Assembly (NCBI GenBank): GCA_025360015.1 | Contig: JANYCZ010000025.1 | Location: forward strand, 1 to 64,000 | Reading direction: 5' to 3' | Length of the DNA: 64,000 bases | Source of the DNA: Verrucomicrobiota bacterium | GTDB taxonomy: Bacteria > Verrucomicrobiota > Verrucomicrobiia > Verrucomicrobiales > Verrucomicrobiaceae | Shown: positions 15,694-24,371 of the stretch, piece by piece | How the letters are laid out: the number at the start of each line of letters is the position of its first letter | Numbering within the stretch: the first letter of the stretch is position 1 | The notes under the pieces: model-generated | What the model saw: the letters and a program-made list of their open reading frames with translations, nothing else | The model's database searches: none | What the model was told of the DNA's origin: nothing | Made by a program: the position numbers and the translations under genes

Positions 15694-15825
15694 TTTCTTG
15701 GGCGTCGTCCACGACAGAGCCCGTTGTTCACGCCCATGCACAAAATATTGGCTCGTGAAATGCGCTTGGCACCCCCATAATTCTCCCTTTAGTCCGCGCC
15801 CCCCGAACATCCTCCCAAGACTCAC

Positions 15826-17364
15826 ATGCCCATCGCCCGCGCCCTGCTTTCTGTTTCCGATAAATCCGGCCTTCTCGACTTCGCCAAAGGACTGGCGGCG
15901 CTCGGGGTGGAGCTGCTTTCCACGGGGGGCACTTCCAAGCACCTGAAGGACGGCGGCCTCACGGTCACGGATGTCTCGGATCACACCGGCTTTCCGGAGA
16001 TGTTCGACGGCCGCGTGAAGACGCTGCACCCAAAGGTCCACGGCGGCCTGCTTCAGCGCCGTGACAACGACGATGACAAGCGCAACGCGCAGAAGCACGA
16101 CATCCCGTGCATCGACCTCGTGGTGGTCAATCTCTACCCGTTTGAGCAGACCATCGCCAAGAAGGATGTGACGCTAGAAGAAGCCATCGAGAACATTGAC
16201 ATCGGCGGCCCGTCCATGCTGCGCAGCGCGGCGAAAAATCACCGCTGGGTCACGGTGATCACTGATCCGGCGGACTACAGCGTGGTGCTGGCCGAGCTGA
16301 AGGAAAACTCGGGCGACACCACCCTGGCCACGCGTGAGCGCCTGGCCTGCAAAGTCTTCCAGCGCACCGGTACGTACGACTCCGCCATCGCCGCCTACCT
16401 GAACAAGGAGCAGACCACGCAGAAGACTTTCAACCTCAGCCTGCCGCTGTACTCGGAGCTGCGCTACGGCGACAACCCGCACCAGAAGACCTCCCTCTAC
16501 GGCAACTTCGGCGACTACTTCATCAAGCTGCACGGCAAAGACCTCAGCTACACGAACGTGCTGGACATCCACGCGGCGGCGGAGATCGCCCTGGAGTTCC
16601 GCCGCCCCACCGTGGCCATCCTCAAGCATACGAATCCCTGCGGCGTCGGCTGCGCGGATGAAGATCTACGCGAAGCCTGGCAGAAGGCTTTCGAGACGGA
16701 CAAGCAGGCCCCCTTTGGCGGCGTCATCGTGGTGAACCGCAGCATGACCATCGGTCTGGCCCGCATCATCTCGGAGATCTTCACCGATGTCATCATCGCC
16801 CCGGATTTCGATGCCGATGCCCGCGCCCTGCTGCAGAAGAAAAAGAACCTGCGCCTCATCCAGATGCTGCCCGGCGTGGCCGAAGCCCTCACCGAGCCGA
16901 CGATCCGCTCCGCCCCTGGCGGCGTGATGGTCATGGACAGCGACTCCCGCGCCCTCGGCCTGGACGATCTCGAGTCCAAGGTCAAAACCATCCGCCCGCC
17001 AACTCGCGACGAGCTGGAAGCCATGCGCTTCGGCTGGCGCGTGGTGAAGCACGTGAAGTCCAACGCCATCGTCTTCTCCACCGGCGACCGCACCCTCGCC
17101 ATCGGTGCCGGCCAGATGAGCCGTGTGGACTCCTGCCGCATCGCCATCTGGAAGGCCAAGGAAGCCGGGCTGTCCCTCAAAGGCTGCATCGTCGCCTCAG
17201 ACGCCATGTTCCCCTTCCCCGACGGCCTCATCGCCGCCGCTGAAGCCGGAGCCACCGCTGCCATCCAGCCCGGCGGTTCGGTGAAGGATGAAGACGTGAT
17301 CAAGGCCGCGAATGAGCACAAAATGGCCATGTGCTTCACCGGCGTGCGGCATTTCCTGCATTAG
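15826..17364 (+). CDS. purH: Bifunctional AICAR formyltransferase / IMP cyclohydrolase
   Basis: Catalyses the last two steps of de novo purine synthesis, AICAR to FAICAR to IMP, in the cytosol. The 512 residues match the usual length. The N-terminal IMP cyclohydrolase domain (about 1-150) begins ARALLSVSDKSGLLDFAKGL and contains FPEMFDGRVKTLHPKVHGGL and NIDIGGPSMLRSAAKN. The C-terminal transformylase domain has ELRYGDNPHQKTSLYGNFGD, AILKHTNPCGVGCA (the KHxNPCG motif), GVIVVNRSM, AIGAGQMSRVDS and the ending SDAMFPFPDGL ... AIQPGGSVKDEDVI. It stands alone, with a structured leader 133 bases upstream. Confidence 0.98.
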   Translation: MPIARALLSVSDKSGLLDFAKGLAALGVELLSTGGTSKHLKDGGLTVTDVSDHTGFPEMFDGRVKTLHPKVHGGLLQRRDNDDDKRNAQKHDIPCIDLVVVNLYPFEQTIAKKDVTLEEAIENIDIGGPSMLRSAAKNHRWVTVITDPADYSVVLAELKENSGDTTLATRERLACKVFQRTGTYDSAIAAYLNKEQTTQKTFNLSLPLYSELRYGDNPHQKTSLYGNFGDYFIKLHGKDLSYTNVLDIHAAAEIALEFRRPTVAILKHTNPCGVGCADEDLREAWQKAFETDKQAPFGGVIVVNRSMTIGLARIISEIFTDVIIAPDFDADARALLQKKKNLRLIQMLPGVAEALTEPTIRSAPGGVMVMDSDSRALGLDDLESKVKTIRPPTRDELEAMRFGWRVVKHVKSNAIVFSTGDRTLAIGAGQMSRVDSCRIAIWKAKEAGLSLKGCIVASDAMFPFPDGLIAAAEAGATAAIQPGGSVKDEDVIKAANEHKMAMCFTGVRHFLH

Positions 17365-17423
17365 GATTTGCGCGTGAAATAGATGGATGAACCATTGAAA
17401 CTGTAGAGATTAAGTAACATTGA

Positions 17424-17443
17424 TAGTTAATTGACATTAACTA
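17424..17443. promoter_or_regulatory. AT-rich operator-like palindrome upstream of lgt
   Basis: TAGTTAAT-TGAC-ATTAACTA is a perfect 8-bp inverted repeat with a 4-base spacer in the AT-rich region between purH and lgt, 143 bases before the lgt start. It could be a repressor site or part of the promoter. Confidence 0.5.
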
Positions 17444-17585
17444 GTCATTGGCAGCTTTTCACTCTGAATGTAAAGCTCTCTCGCCGGAACACTTGAGGGA
17501 GGTACCGCTCGCCTCTATGGGGGCCTCCATCTCCACGCTTTTGCCCCTTGTGCGGACGCCTCTCCCGTTCAATGCCTTATCTCCC

Positions 17586-18557
17586 ATGCTTTTCGCCTAC
17601 TACCTGCACGATCTCAGCCCGTTTGTGTTCCACACCCCCATTCGCTGGTATGGACTGGCCTATGTGCTGGGATTTTACTGCACCTACCGGGTGATGTACT
17701 TTCTCGCGCGGCGCGGGCTGTCTGAGATCAAGCCGGAGGCGGTGGCAGATTTCATCACGCTGGTGTCGCTCTTTGGCCTCGTGCTCGGGGGGCGGCTGGG
17801 CTACATGCTGTTGTACAATTTTGACGAGTTCATCCATGCCCCGTGGATGTTTTTCATGCTATGGCAGGGCGGCATGGCGAGCCATGGCGGTATCGCCGGG
17901 GTCACACTCTTCTGCGGCTGGTATGCCTGGAAACATAAGATCTCCTGGGCCGGCATCGGCGACTCCATCGTCTGCGGCGCGCCACTGGGCATCTTTCTCG
18001 GTCGTATCGCGAACTTCATCAACGGCGAGCTCTTTGGCCGTGTGACCACGAGTTCCTGGGCGATGAAATTTCCGACGGAACTGACGCATGAAGACTTTGT
18101 CGAGCAGGGGGGCAGTGCCGCCTTGTTTCACGAGATCCGGCAGCGCGGCCTGCAGCACAGCCCGGACATCATTGAATACTTTGAGAAATTTCGCGGCGGG
18201 CGGCCTGAATTGGAAGAGGTCCTGCATCCGCGCCATCCCTCCCAGCTTTATGAAGCTCTGGGAGAGGGGCTGCTGCTCAGTGCCATCCTGATCTTCATCC
18301 GTCTGCGGTTTCCAAAGCTGCGCCAGGGCATCATCGCCGGCCTGTTCTTCATCTTGTATGCCATCGCCCGCATCGCTCTGGAGTTTGTGCGGCAGCCGGA
18401 CGATGGCTCAGAGCTGATCCTCGGGCTGACCAAGGGCCAGTTTTTCTCCACCTTCATGTTCATCGTCGGCGGACTGTTCATCGGCTACGGGCTGAAGTGG
18501 GGCAAGAGCCCGCCGGGGCTGGCGGCGGTGGCAGCACCGGCAACGGAGCAGGCCTGA
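17586..18557 (+). CDS. lgt: Prolipoprotein diacylglyceryl transferase
   Basis: Transfers diacylglycerol from phosphatidylglycerol to the lipobox cysteine of prolipoproteins in the inner membrane, serving the several lipoproteins in this window among others. The product is 323 residues with about seven membrane segments. Family motifs: FVFHTPIRWYGLAYVLGFYC at the N-terminus, GGRLGYMLLYN, MASHGGIAGV (catalytic HGG region), the Lgt signature GRIANFINGELFGRVTTSSW and RHPSQLYEALGEGLL. ATG 17586 begins the first conserved segment. The in-frame extension from 17448 is rejected. Confidence 0.95.
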   Translation: MLFAYYLHDLSPFVFHTPIRWYGLAYVLGFYCTYRVMYFLARRGLSEIKPEAVADFITLVSLFGLVLGGRLGYMLLYNFDEFIHAPWMFFMLWQGGMASHGGIAGVTLFCGWYAWKHKISWAGIGDSIVCGAPLGIFLGRIANFINGELFGRVTTSSWAMKFPTELTHEDFVEQGGSAALFHEIRQRGLQHSPDIIEYFEKFRGGRPELEEVLHPRHPSQLYEALGEGLLLSAILIFIRLRFPKLRQGIIAGLFFILYAIARIALEFVRQPDDGSELILGLTKGQFFSTFMFIVGGLFIGYGLKWGKSPPGLAAVAAPATEQA

Positions 18558-18632
18558 TGCGGCAGTCAGGAGGCTGATTTTTCACCTTTCCTACACAAAA
18601 TCCGAATCGTGCGGCGTTAGGCAGGTTGTATA

Positions 18633-19220
18633 ATGCCTCCTATGGAAGCCGCCTTTGACTGGAAACGAACTTTTGAGCAACTCGCCCCACAGCTGGTGCT
18701 GTACGCGCGTCAGCTCGTCGATGCCAAGTCGGACGCCGAGGACGTCGTGCAGCAGGCCTTCGTGCGCTGGTGGCGGCGCTTTCCAGAGGGAGATGCTGCG
18801 CACATCCCCCTGCTTTACGCCGCCGTCCGTACCATCGCCCTGGACCAGCGCCGCTCCGACCACCGCCGGGTGAACCGGGAGGCCAAGTCCGACATCGCCG
18901 TGGCCGGTGAAAACGCCCCTGCCTTTGATCCCATGCCGGAGCAAAAAGAGACGGCCGCCATCCTGGAGAAAGCGCTGCAGTCCTTGCCCGAAGAGCAGCG
19001 GGAAGTCGTCACGCTCAAGCTCTGGGGGGACCTGACCTTCAACGAAATCGCCGCGATGACGGGCGACTCCATCAACACGGTGGCCGGGCGCTACCGGTAC
19101 GCCCTGCAGGCGCTGCACAAAAAGCTCGCGCATCTCAAAGCAGATCTCCTCGACCCAACGTCCGCACCTGCCATCAACATCCTACCCTTCAACCCACCAC
19201 ACAGAGAGGCTATGTCATGA
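18633..19220 (+). CDS. ECF-type RNA polymerase sigma factor (195 aa)
   Basis: Sigma region 2 (about residues 15-85): LAPQLVLYARQLVDAKSDAE then DVVQQAFVRWWRRFPE and LLYAAVRTIALDQRRSDHRR. Region 4 (about 110-165): LEKALQSLPEEQREVVTLKL then WGDLTFNEIAAMTGDSINTV and AGRYRYALQALHKKL. It overlaps the next gene by ATGA, so it is co-translated with a putative membrane anti-sigma factor. The start may be ATG 18633 (AGG 7 bases upstream) or ATG 18642. A perfect TATAAT (18629-18634) overlaps the first, so a near-leaderless start at 18642 is also possible. Confidence 0.92.
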   Translation: MPPMEAAFDWKRTFEQLAPQLVLYARQLVDAKSDAEDVVQQAFVRWWRRFPEGDAAHIPLLYAAVRTIALDQRRSDHRRVNREAKSDIAVAGENAPAFDPMPEQKETAAILEKALQSLPEEQREVVTLKLWGDLTFNEIAAMTGDSINTVAGRYRYALQALHKKLAHLKADLLDPTSAPAINILPFNPPHREAMS

Positions 19221-19708
19221 ACAACGACCTGAACGACACTCAACTCGAAAACATGCTGCGCGGCATCTCCCCCGCAGCCGCCTCCCCTGCCCTGGTGCAA
19301 CGGGTGGATGAAGAACTGAAGCTGGACATGAGCTGGCTCAGCACCACGCGCCGCAAACCCCGGCGTACGACGCACTGGCTCATGTCCGCAGGCTGGGCCG
19401 CCATGGGGGCTGCCGCCGCCATCGCCGTGATGAGCCATCTGCCGCAGGAGCAGTCATCCGCGCAGATGGTTGCCACCGCTCCGGCCCAGGCACCTGTCGT
19501 TCTCTCGCCCTCCACCATTCGTGAATGGGATGACGTGAAAAGCAACAGCGGCATCCATCAGTACGCCAGCAGCCGCAAGGCCGAGAAACACGCCATCGTC
19601 ATCTCACGCGAGCTCCAGACGTGGGTGGATCCCCGCTACGGCGCGCAGACGACCGTGGAAATCCCCAGCCAGCACAATCTCTTGATGCCCGTCTCCTACA
19701 TTAAGTAA
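19217..19708 (+). CDS. Putative membrane anti-sigma factor (163 aa)
   Basis: The start overlaps the sigma factor stop (ATGA). The N-terminal cytoplasmic part (about residues 1-50: LNDTQLENMLRGISPAAASP, ALVQRVDEELKLDM) is followed by one membrane segment (HWLMSAGWAAMGAAAAIAVM, about 55-75) and an exported C-terminal domain (EWDDVKSNSGIHQYASSRKA, VDPRYGAQTTVEIPSQHNLL). Gene order and topology suggest that it holds the sigma factor at the membrane. No zinc-binding anti-sigma motif (HxxxCxxC) is visible, so this function is inferred from context alone. Confidence 0.7.
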   Translation: MNNDLNDTQLENMLRGISPAAASPALVQRVDEELKLDMSWLSTTRRKPRRTTHWLMSAGWAAMGAAAAIAVMSHLPQEQSSAQMVATAPAQAPVVLSPSTIREWDDVKSNSGIHQYASSRKAEKHAIVISRELQTWVDPRYGAQTTVEIPSQHNLLMPVSYIK

Positions 19709-19740
19709 GCAAGCAAGGCCCACCAGCCCCCCGCCCGACC

Positions 19741-20961
19741 ATGAAACTTCGCCGTACACTTCTCATCGCCTGCCTCGGTGCCGCACCGCTGTGTGCACAG
19801 CAGGTGGAGCCCAAAACCGAAGCCCCAAAAGCTGCCACCCCAGCGGGCGATGCCACGGCGAACGGCGGTGCGAATGGGGGCGTGAAGATCGACTCCCAGA
19901 CATTCACCTCCCCTTCCGGGCACCATTACTCGCATGGCAATCCCATTCCGCAGCCGGAGCAGAAACCGGTGGCCTACATCGGTGTGCTCACCCGCGAGGT
20001 GCCAGTGGAATTGCGCACGCAGTTCTCCCTGGCGGAAGGCTTTGGCCTACTGGTGGATGAAGTCCTGCCCGACTCCCCCGCCAAGGGTGCCGGTTTGAAG
20101 CTGTATGACGTGCTGGTGAAGTTTGAGGACCAGCAACTCGTGAACATGGAGCAGTTCATGTCCCTGGTGCGCGCCAAGAAGAAGGGCGACGTGGTGCAGC
20201 TCGATGTCATCACCGGCGGCAAGGAAACCAAGGTGGGGGTCACTCTGGGCGATCACCTCGTTGCAGCCAAAGATCCTCGCCCTCACCACGGTGAATATGC
20301 GCGTGGAATGACGGCGAGCGGCCCCCACTTCTCCAACGGCGACACGTTCCGCGGAGGCGGCGAGCAGCGCGGTGGCTTTCAGAATCCGGGCAATGCTGTG
20401 CAGGAGCAGATGGAGCGCTTTCAGCACGAGTTGCGCGAGTATCAGCAGCGCATTCAGGAGTGGTCCAAATCCGGCGGGAGCGTCCCCATGCCGCAGCCGC
20501 CTGTGCTCAACGTGCCCGGTGCCGGCCAGCAGCAGTTTCAGGGTGGCGGAGGTCGCCATCACAACGGCCACCAGAATCAAACCGGCATTTCGATTCCACC
20601 CGGAACCGATCTGCAGCGACTGAACATGCAGACCCAGACTGCCACCAGCGTGACCCAGCGTGATGATTCCGGCGAGTACACCCTCAAAAGCGAAGACGGC
20701 AAAAAGACCTTCATGGTGCGTCCGACCCACGGTCAGGAGCAAAGTTGGCCGATCAACACCGACGCGGAGCGCCAGGCCGTGCCGCAGCAGTTTCGCGACA
20801 AGCTGCGCACGATGGACAGCACGACCAGTGGCGTCCGCATTGAAATCAATCCCGGAGCCATCAACTCCGGAGCAGGAACGAATGCTCCTGGCCGTCCAGC
20901 GCCGCAGGGTGGAAATCCTCCTGCTCTGCCACGGGTTAAAGCAAAGACGACATCGGCGTAG
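19741..20961 (+). CDS. Secreted PDZ domain protein (406 aa)
   Basis: Signal peptide MKLRRTLLIACLGAAPLCAQ. After a linker, a PDZ domain (about residues 78-168) contains VAYIGVLTREVPVELRTQFS, LAEGFGLLVDEVLPDSPAKG, AGLKLYDVLVKFEDQQLVNM and KKGDVVQLDVITGGKE. No protease domain is attached, so it is not a DegP/HtrA enzyme. The rest is a long Q/G/N/P-rich low-complexity region with a probable coiled coil (MERFQHELREYQQRIQEWSK). It follows the sigma/anti-sigma pair by 32 bases, so it belongs to that envelope-response operon and may act as sensor or effector (inference). Confidence 0.82.
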   Translation: MKLRRTLLIACLGAAPLCAQQVEPKTEAPKAATPAGDATANGGANGGVKIDSQTFTSPSGHHYSHGNPIPQPEQKPVAYIGVLTREVPVELRTQFSLAEGFGLLVDEVLPDSPAKGAGLKLYDVLVKFEDQQLVNMEQFMSLVRAKKKGDVVQLDVITGGKETKVGVTLGDHLVAAKDPRPHHGEYARGMTASGPHFSNGDTFRGGGEQRGGFQNPGNAVQEQMERFQHELREYQQRIQEWSKSGGSVPMPQPPVLNVPGAGQQQFQGGGGRHHNGHQNQTGISIPPGTDLQRLNMQTQTATSVTQRDDSGEYTLKSEDGKKTFMVRPTHGQEQSWPINTDAERQAVPQQFRDKLRTMDSTTSGVRIEINPGAINSGAGTNAPGRPAPQGGNPPALPRVKAKTTSA

Positions 20962-21044
20962 GAGTGAGTTTGCAACCGCACTCCAAAGGGGGGGCGCGCG
21001 CATTGGCGGCTTTGCGCTGCGGAAGTAAGTTTTGATGACGCTAT

Positions 21045-21078
21045 AAAAAAACGGCGACAGCTCAGTAAGCCATCGCCG
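21045..21078 (-). terminator. Rho-independent terminator of the glutathione peroxidase gene
   Basis: On the minus strand a stem (TCGCCG/CGGCGA at 21073-21078 and 21052-21057, extended inward by AGC/GCT) is followed by seven T residues (complement of 21045-21051). It is 58 bases past the gene's stop at 21136. Confidence 0.8.
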
Positions 21079-21135
21079 CTTGTGTCAACTTGACCGTCTT
21101 GACAAGTCTTTACCTGCTTAACGGTTTGCTCTGCC

Positions 21136-21687
21136 TTACTTCGCTGCCAGCGCTTCCTTGATCGCGGTAGTCACCTCCGGGGAATCCGGCTGCACTTTGG
21201 GTTCGAAGCGCTTGAGGATCTTGCCGTCTTTGCCAACGAGGAACTTGCCGAAATTCCACTTCACATCGCCTGGGAAGGGCGAGGTGGGGCCGCTGAGCAC
21301 CTGATAGAGAGGGGCTTTGTTGGCACCCTTGACGGTCACCTTGTCAAACATCGGGAAGGTCACCTTGTACTTCAGGGAGCAAAACTGCTTGATGTCCTCA
21401 TTAGTGCCGGGCTCCTGGCCGCCGAAGTCGTTGCAGGGAAAGCCGAGCACGGCCAGTCCATCCTTCTTGAACTCCTGATTCAGTGCTTCGAGCTGCTTGT
21501 ACTGCGGTGTGTTGCCGCACTTCGAGGCAACGTTCACGATCAGCATCACCTTTCCCTGATAGGCCTTCAAAGAGGTGTCTTTGCCGTCGATGTCTTTCAG
21601 CGGAACATCGTAAACGGATTTGGGAGCGTCTGCGGCGCTGAGTGCAACGGCGAGGAGGAGAGTAGAAGCGAGAGTGAGCAATTTCAT
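21136..21687 (-). CDS. Secreted glutathione peroxidase-like thiol peroxidase (183 aa)
   Basis: A signal peptide MKLLTLASTLLLAVALSAAD exports the enzyme. The thioredoxin-fold domain carries the family signatures VMLIVNVASKCGNTPQYKQL (catalytic cysteine in place of selenocysteine), LGFPCNDFGGQEPGTNEDIK (glutamine of the tetrad, plus a second cysteine) and VKWNFGKFLVGKDGKILKRF (tryptophan and asparagine). It would reduce hydroperoxides in the periplasm, probably with a thioredoxin-like donor as for other Cys-GPx enzymes. ATG 21687 begins the signal peptide. The long upstream frame overlaps the neighbouring gene and is rejected. A terminator follows. Confidence 0.93.
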   Translation of the reverse strand: MKLLTLASTLLLAVALSAADAPKSVYDVPLKDIDGKDTSLKAYQGKVMLIVNVASKCGNTPQYKQLEALNQEFKKDGLAVLGFPCNDFGGQEPGTNEDIKQFCSLKYKVTFPMFDKVTVKGANKAPLYQVLSGPTSPFPGDVKWNFGKFLVGKDGKILKRFEPKVQPDSPEVTTAIKEALAAK

Positions 21688-21761
21688 GGGACGAGACCAA
21701 CGCTCCAACACACACCACTGTTGCGAGGATGTCGCTTTTCCAGGGGCAGAGCCAGATGCCG

Positions 21762-23378
21762 CTACTGCGCGGGGGGCAGGACATTCAGGCGCACGAAGCG
21801 GCGGCCGGTGCTGCTGGTGGGCAGCGTGGCTTTGACCTGCTGCAGGAGACCGTTGTCTGAGAGGAGTGTCTCGCTCACGCCGGTGCTGCTCCACTGGGTG
21901 GGATTCAGGGTGTCGTTCCATTCCACGGTAAAGGTGGTTCCTGAGTTTAGGGCGTCCAAGCTGCGGGAATAGGTGTACTCCAGAGCGCCGCTGTTCACGC
22001 TGGGGGTGGCGGGGGGCGATGCGTTTTGGGCAATGGTAGGATTCTTCCCGGTCGCGAACTCGATGAGGTTCGGCACGCCATCGCCATCGGGGTCGGCGTT
22101 GTCTGCTGCGTGGTCGGTCCCCTGAGTGGTGCCGAAGAAGGTCTGCCGCCAGTTTTGCAGCACGGTGGGCGTGGTGAAGGTGGAAGGCGCGGAGAGGTAG
22201 GTGGCGCCGGTGCTGTCCGTGGCATACACCCGATAGGTGTAAGTCGTGTTGGCCGCGAGTCCGGCGGCTGTCAGGCTGAAGCTGCCGCTGGCGGTCGGGT
22301 TGCCGGTATGCACGACCTTGACGACGCCGGGGCCGCCTAAAGCGGGGTTGCCGCTGGCCGCTGTTGAGTAAATCACGCCGCGTTCAGAGATGTTCTGGCC
22401 GCCCACGCTGCCGATGCCGATCAAAGCCACGGCAGGGTTGGCAAAGCTGGCTCTGCTGGGGGTGTTGCCCGCAGGCAGGCTGCCGAGGGCGGTCACCGTA
22501 ACCGTGCCGCTGCTCGCACCCGTTGCTGTGCTGCCGCTGATCAGGGTAATGCCCGTGGTCCCGAGCGTGAGGCCACCGGTTGTGCTGGTATTTCCTACCG
22601 CTACGTTCAGGCCTGAATTGATGATGCTCGTGAGATTCAACACGCCGCCACTGTTCAGCGTGAGTGCGCCCGAGGACATCGCACCCACCGTCGAACCATT
22701 GATAACGATAGTTGCCGGGATGGACAGCGTCGTAGCATTCAAGGTCAAATTGCCTGTGTAGACATTGTTTTTCACTAATGACGTCGGGGTGCCGTAGCTG
22801 ATTGAGCCAGCGCTCACGCTGGTAAATGTCAGCCCGCTGGAAACTTGCAGGGTACCAGAGATCACATTGGTCACGGTCCCCGTACTGCCGCCAGTCAAAG
22901 TCAGTGAGCTGCCGAGGATGAGCGGATCAGTCACTAGCAGACTGCTGCCTGCCCCCGTCTTGACCAGTTCAATCGTGGTGGTCGTAGTGGCCCCGGTCAG
23001 CGTACCGCCAATGACGAGAGGATCAGTCACCACCAGCGTGCCGCTCGTTCCGTTGATGAGTGTTGTTGTCGTGGCTGTGCCGAAACTTGAACCCGTATTC
23101 GGCAGCGTCAGCGTGCCGCCAGTCAGGGTGGTAGTGCCGTAATAGGTGCTGGCTCCCGCAAGAGTCGGACTTGAATTACTGACCACAACTGTAGCGCCGC
23201 TCGTGATGGTATTGGCACCGCTGTTCGTGGGATCTGCCGGATCAATCGCGGAAGATTGCGCCTGCGCCAGAGGGGCCGCCAGCAACAAGGTCCAGGCGCT
23301 GAGCAGGCACATGGCACTGCGTGCAGCCTTATGTGGCTGAAACTGCGGCACTGAATGGGCTGGCAAGGCGGGGCTCAT
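21762..23378 (-). CDS. Exported beta-repeat protein with fibronectin III-like domain (538 aa)
   Basis: Signal region about residues 1-40 (CLLSAWTLLLAAPLAQAQ). Residues about 45-320 are T/G/S-rich repeats of the type found in autotransporter-associated beta-strand proteins (GTTTLTGGTLTLPNTGSSFG, TLVVTDPLVIGGTLTGATTT). These are followed by a fibronectin type III-like segment (SFSLTAAGLAANTTYTYRVY, residues about 370-405), a calcium-type DNADPDGDGVPNLIEFATGK motif and a C-terminal beta domain common in verrucomicrobial secreted proteins. No autotransporter barrel is seen. It is probably a surface or secreted adhesin-like protein. It is divergent from the sigma factor at 23567. Confidence 0.8.
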   Translation of the reverse strand: MSPALPAHSVPQFQPHKAARSAMCLLSAWTLLLAAPLAQAQSSAIDPADPTNSGANTITSGATVVVSNSSPTLAGASTYYGTTTLTGGTLTLPNTGSSFGTATTTTLINGTSGTLVVTDPLVIGGTLTGATTTTTIELVKTGAGSSLLVTDPLILGSSLTLTGGSTGTVTNVISGTLQVSSGLTFTSVSAGSISYGTPTSLVKNNVYTGNLTLNATTLSIPATIVINGSTVGAMSSGALTLNSGGVLNLTSIINSGLNVAVGNTSTTGGLTLGTTGITLISGSTATGASSGTVTVTALGSLPAGNTPSRASFANPAVALIGIGSVGGQNISERGVIYSTAASGNPALGGPGVVKVVHTGNPTASGSFSLTAAGLAANTTYTYRVYATDSTGATYLSAPSTFTTPTVLQNWRQTFFGTTQGTDHAADNADPDGDGVPNLIEFATGKNPTIAQNASPPATPSVNSGALEYTYSRSLDALNSGTTFTVEWNDTLNPTQWSSTGVSETLLSDNGLLQQVKATLPTSSTGRRFVRLNVLPPAQ

Positions 23379-23566
23379 GGAACCTTGATTAAGTAGAAAT
23401 AGAGCTAAACTCTAGCGGCAGAAATGGAATTCAGGCAAGTCAGAAATGCTGAAAACGGCAGTCTTTTTGGGCCACTCTTAGCAATAGGGCAGTGCATTTT
23501 GATGAATTCCGAGCGCACTCTTGCGTTTGGCTTTCAGGGCTGGTAGTCGATAAAGACCCTCCACGG

Positions 23567-24301
23567 ATGAATTCTCCCGCATTGTCGCAAGCGCCGGCCA
23601 CCTTTCCCCCTACCCTGTGGAGCATGGTGCGCCTGGCCGTCGCGGAAGGCCAGCCTGGTGCGGACCGGGCGTTAAATGACTTGTGCAAGCTCTATGAACG
23701 GCCGGTGATGGTCTTCATCCTCCGCAAAGGCCACTCGCCTGATCAAGTTGAGGATCTCAAGCAAGCCTTCTTCGAGCACTTGCTTGCCAAGAACGCCTTT
23801 GCGGATGCCTCCGGCCTCAAGATCAAGCTGCGGGCCTTTTTGATCACCAAGCTGCAGTCCTTCCTCATCGACCGCCATCGTCATGCCACGGCGGCGAAGC
23901 GTGGGGGCGGCCAAGTGGCCAACATGGCCGATCTCAGCGAGACACAGGCCCTCCTGGCCGAGCCCGTCGATGAACGCACGCCCATCGCCGCCTTTCAGCG
24001 TCAGTGGATGGAAACGCTGGCCGCCCATGCGATGAGCGAACTGCAAAAGGACTATGCGCAGCGCGGCTTGGGAGATCTCTTCCAGGCCCTCGCGCCCTTC
24101 ATCACGGGAGGCAGCGAGGAAACGCTCGCTCAACTCGCCAGCAAACTCAGCCGTCCTGAAGGCACCCTCAAAAGCGACATCTCGCGCCTCCGTGCCAAGT
24201 GCCAGAACCTCATTCGCAGCCAGGTCGCCACCACCCTCGAAGATCCCACGCCTGCCAACATCGACGCCGAATTGCGTGAATTGATGTCTCCGCGTCTTTG
24301 A
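23567..24301 (+). CDS. ECF-like sigma-70 family factor paired with a Ser/Thr kinase (244 aa)
   Basis: Sigma region 2-like: ADRALNDLCKLYERPVMVFI, LRKGHSPDQVEDLKQAFFEH and KLRAFLITKLQSFLIDRHRH (about residues 25-105). After a long insert comes a region 4-like part, EETLAQLASKLSRPEGTLKS then DISRLRAKCQNLIRSQV (about 180-220). The spacing differs from classical ECF factors and matches the group found beside Ser/Thr kinases in Planctomycetes and Verrucomicrobia. It lies 70 bases before the kinase gene and heads the five-gene array at 24372-31142, so it probably controls or responds to that system (inference). Confidence 0.85.
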   Translation: MNSPALSQAPATFPPTLWSMVRLAVAEGQPGADRALNDLCKLYERPVMVFILRKGHSPDQVEDLKQAFFEHLLAKNAFADASGLKIKLRAFLITKLQSFLIDRHRHATAAKRGGGQVANMADLSETQALLAEPVDERTPIAAFQRQWMETLAAHAMSELQKDYAQRGLGDLFQALAPFITGGSEETLAQLASKLSRPEGTLKSDISRLRAKCQNLIRSQVATTLEDPTPANIDAELRELMSPRL

Positions 24302-24371
24302 ACATGGATTGTTTTCGGCTGCAACCGACCGCGGTGTTTCACGAAGATGACCTTTGAACCCACTTCCACCC

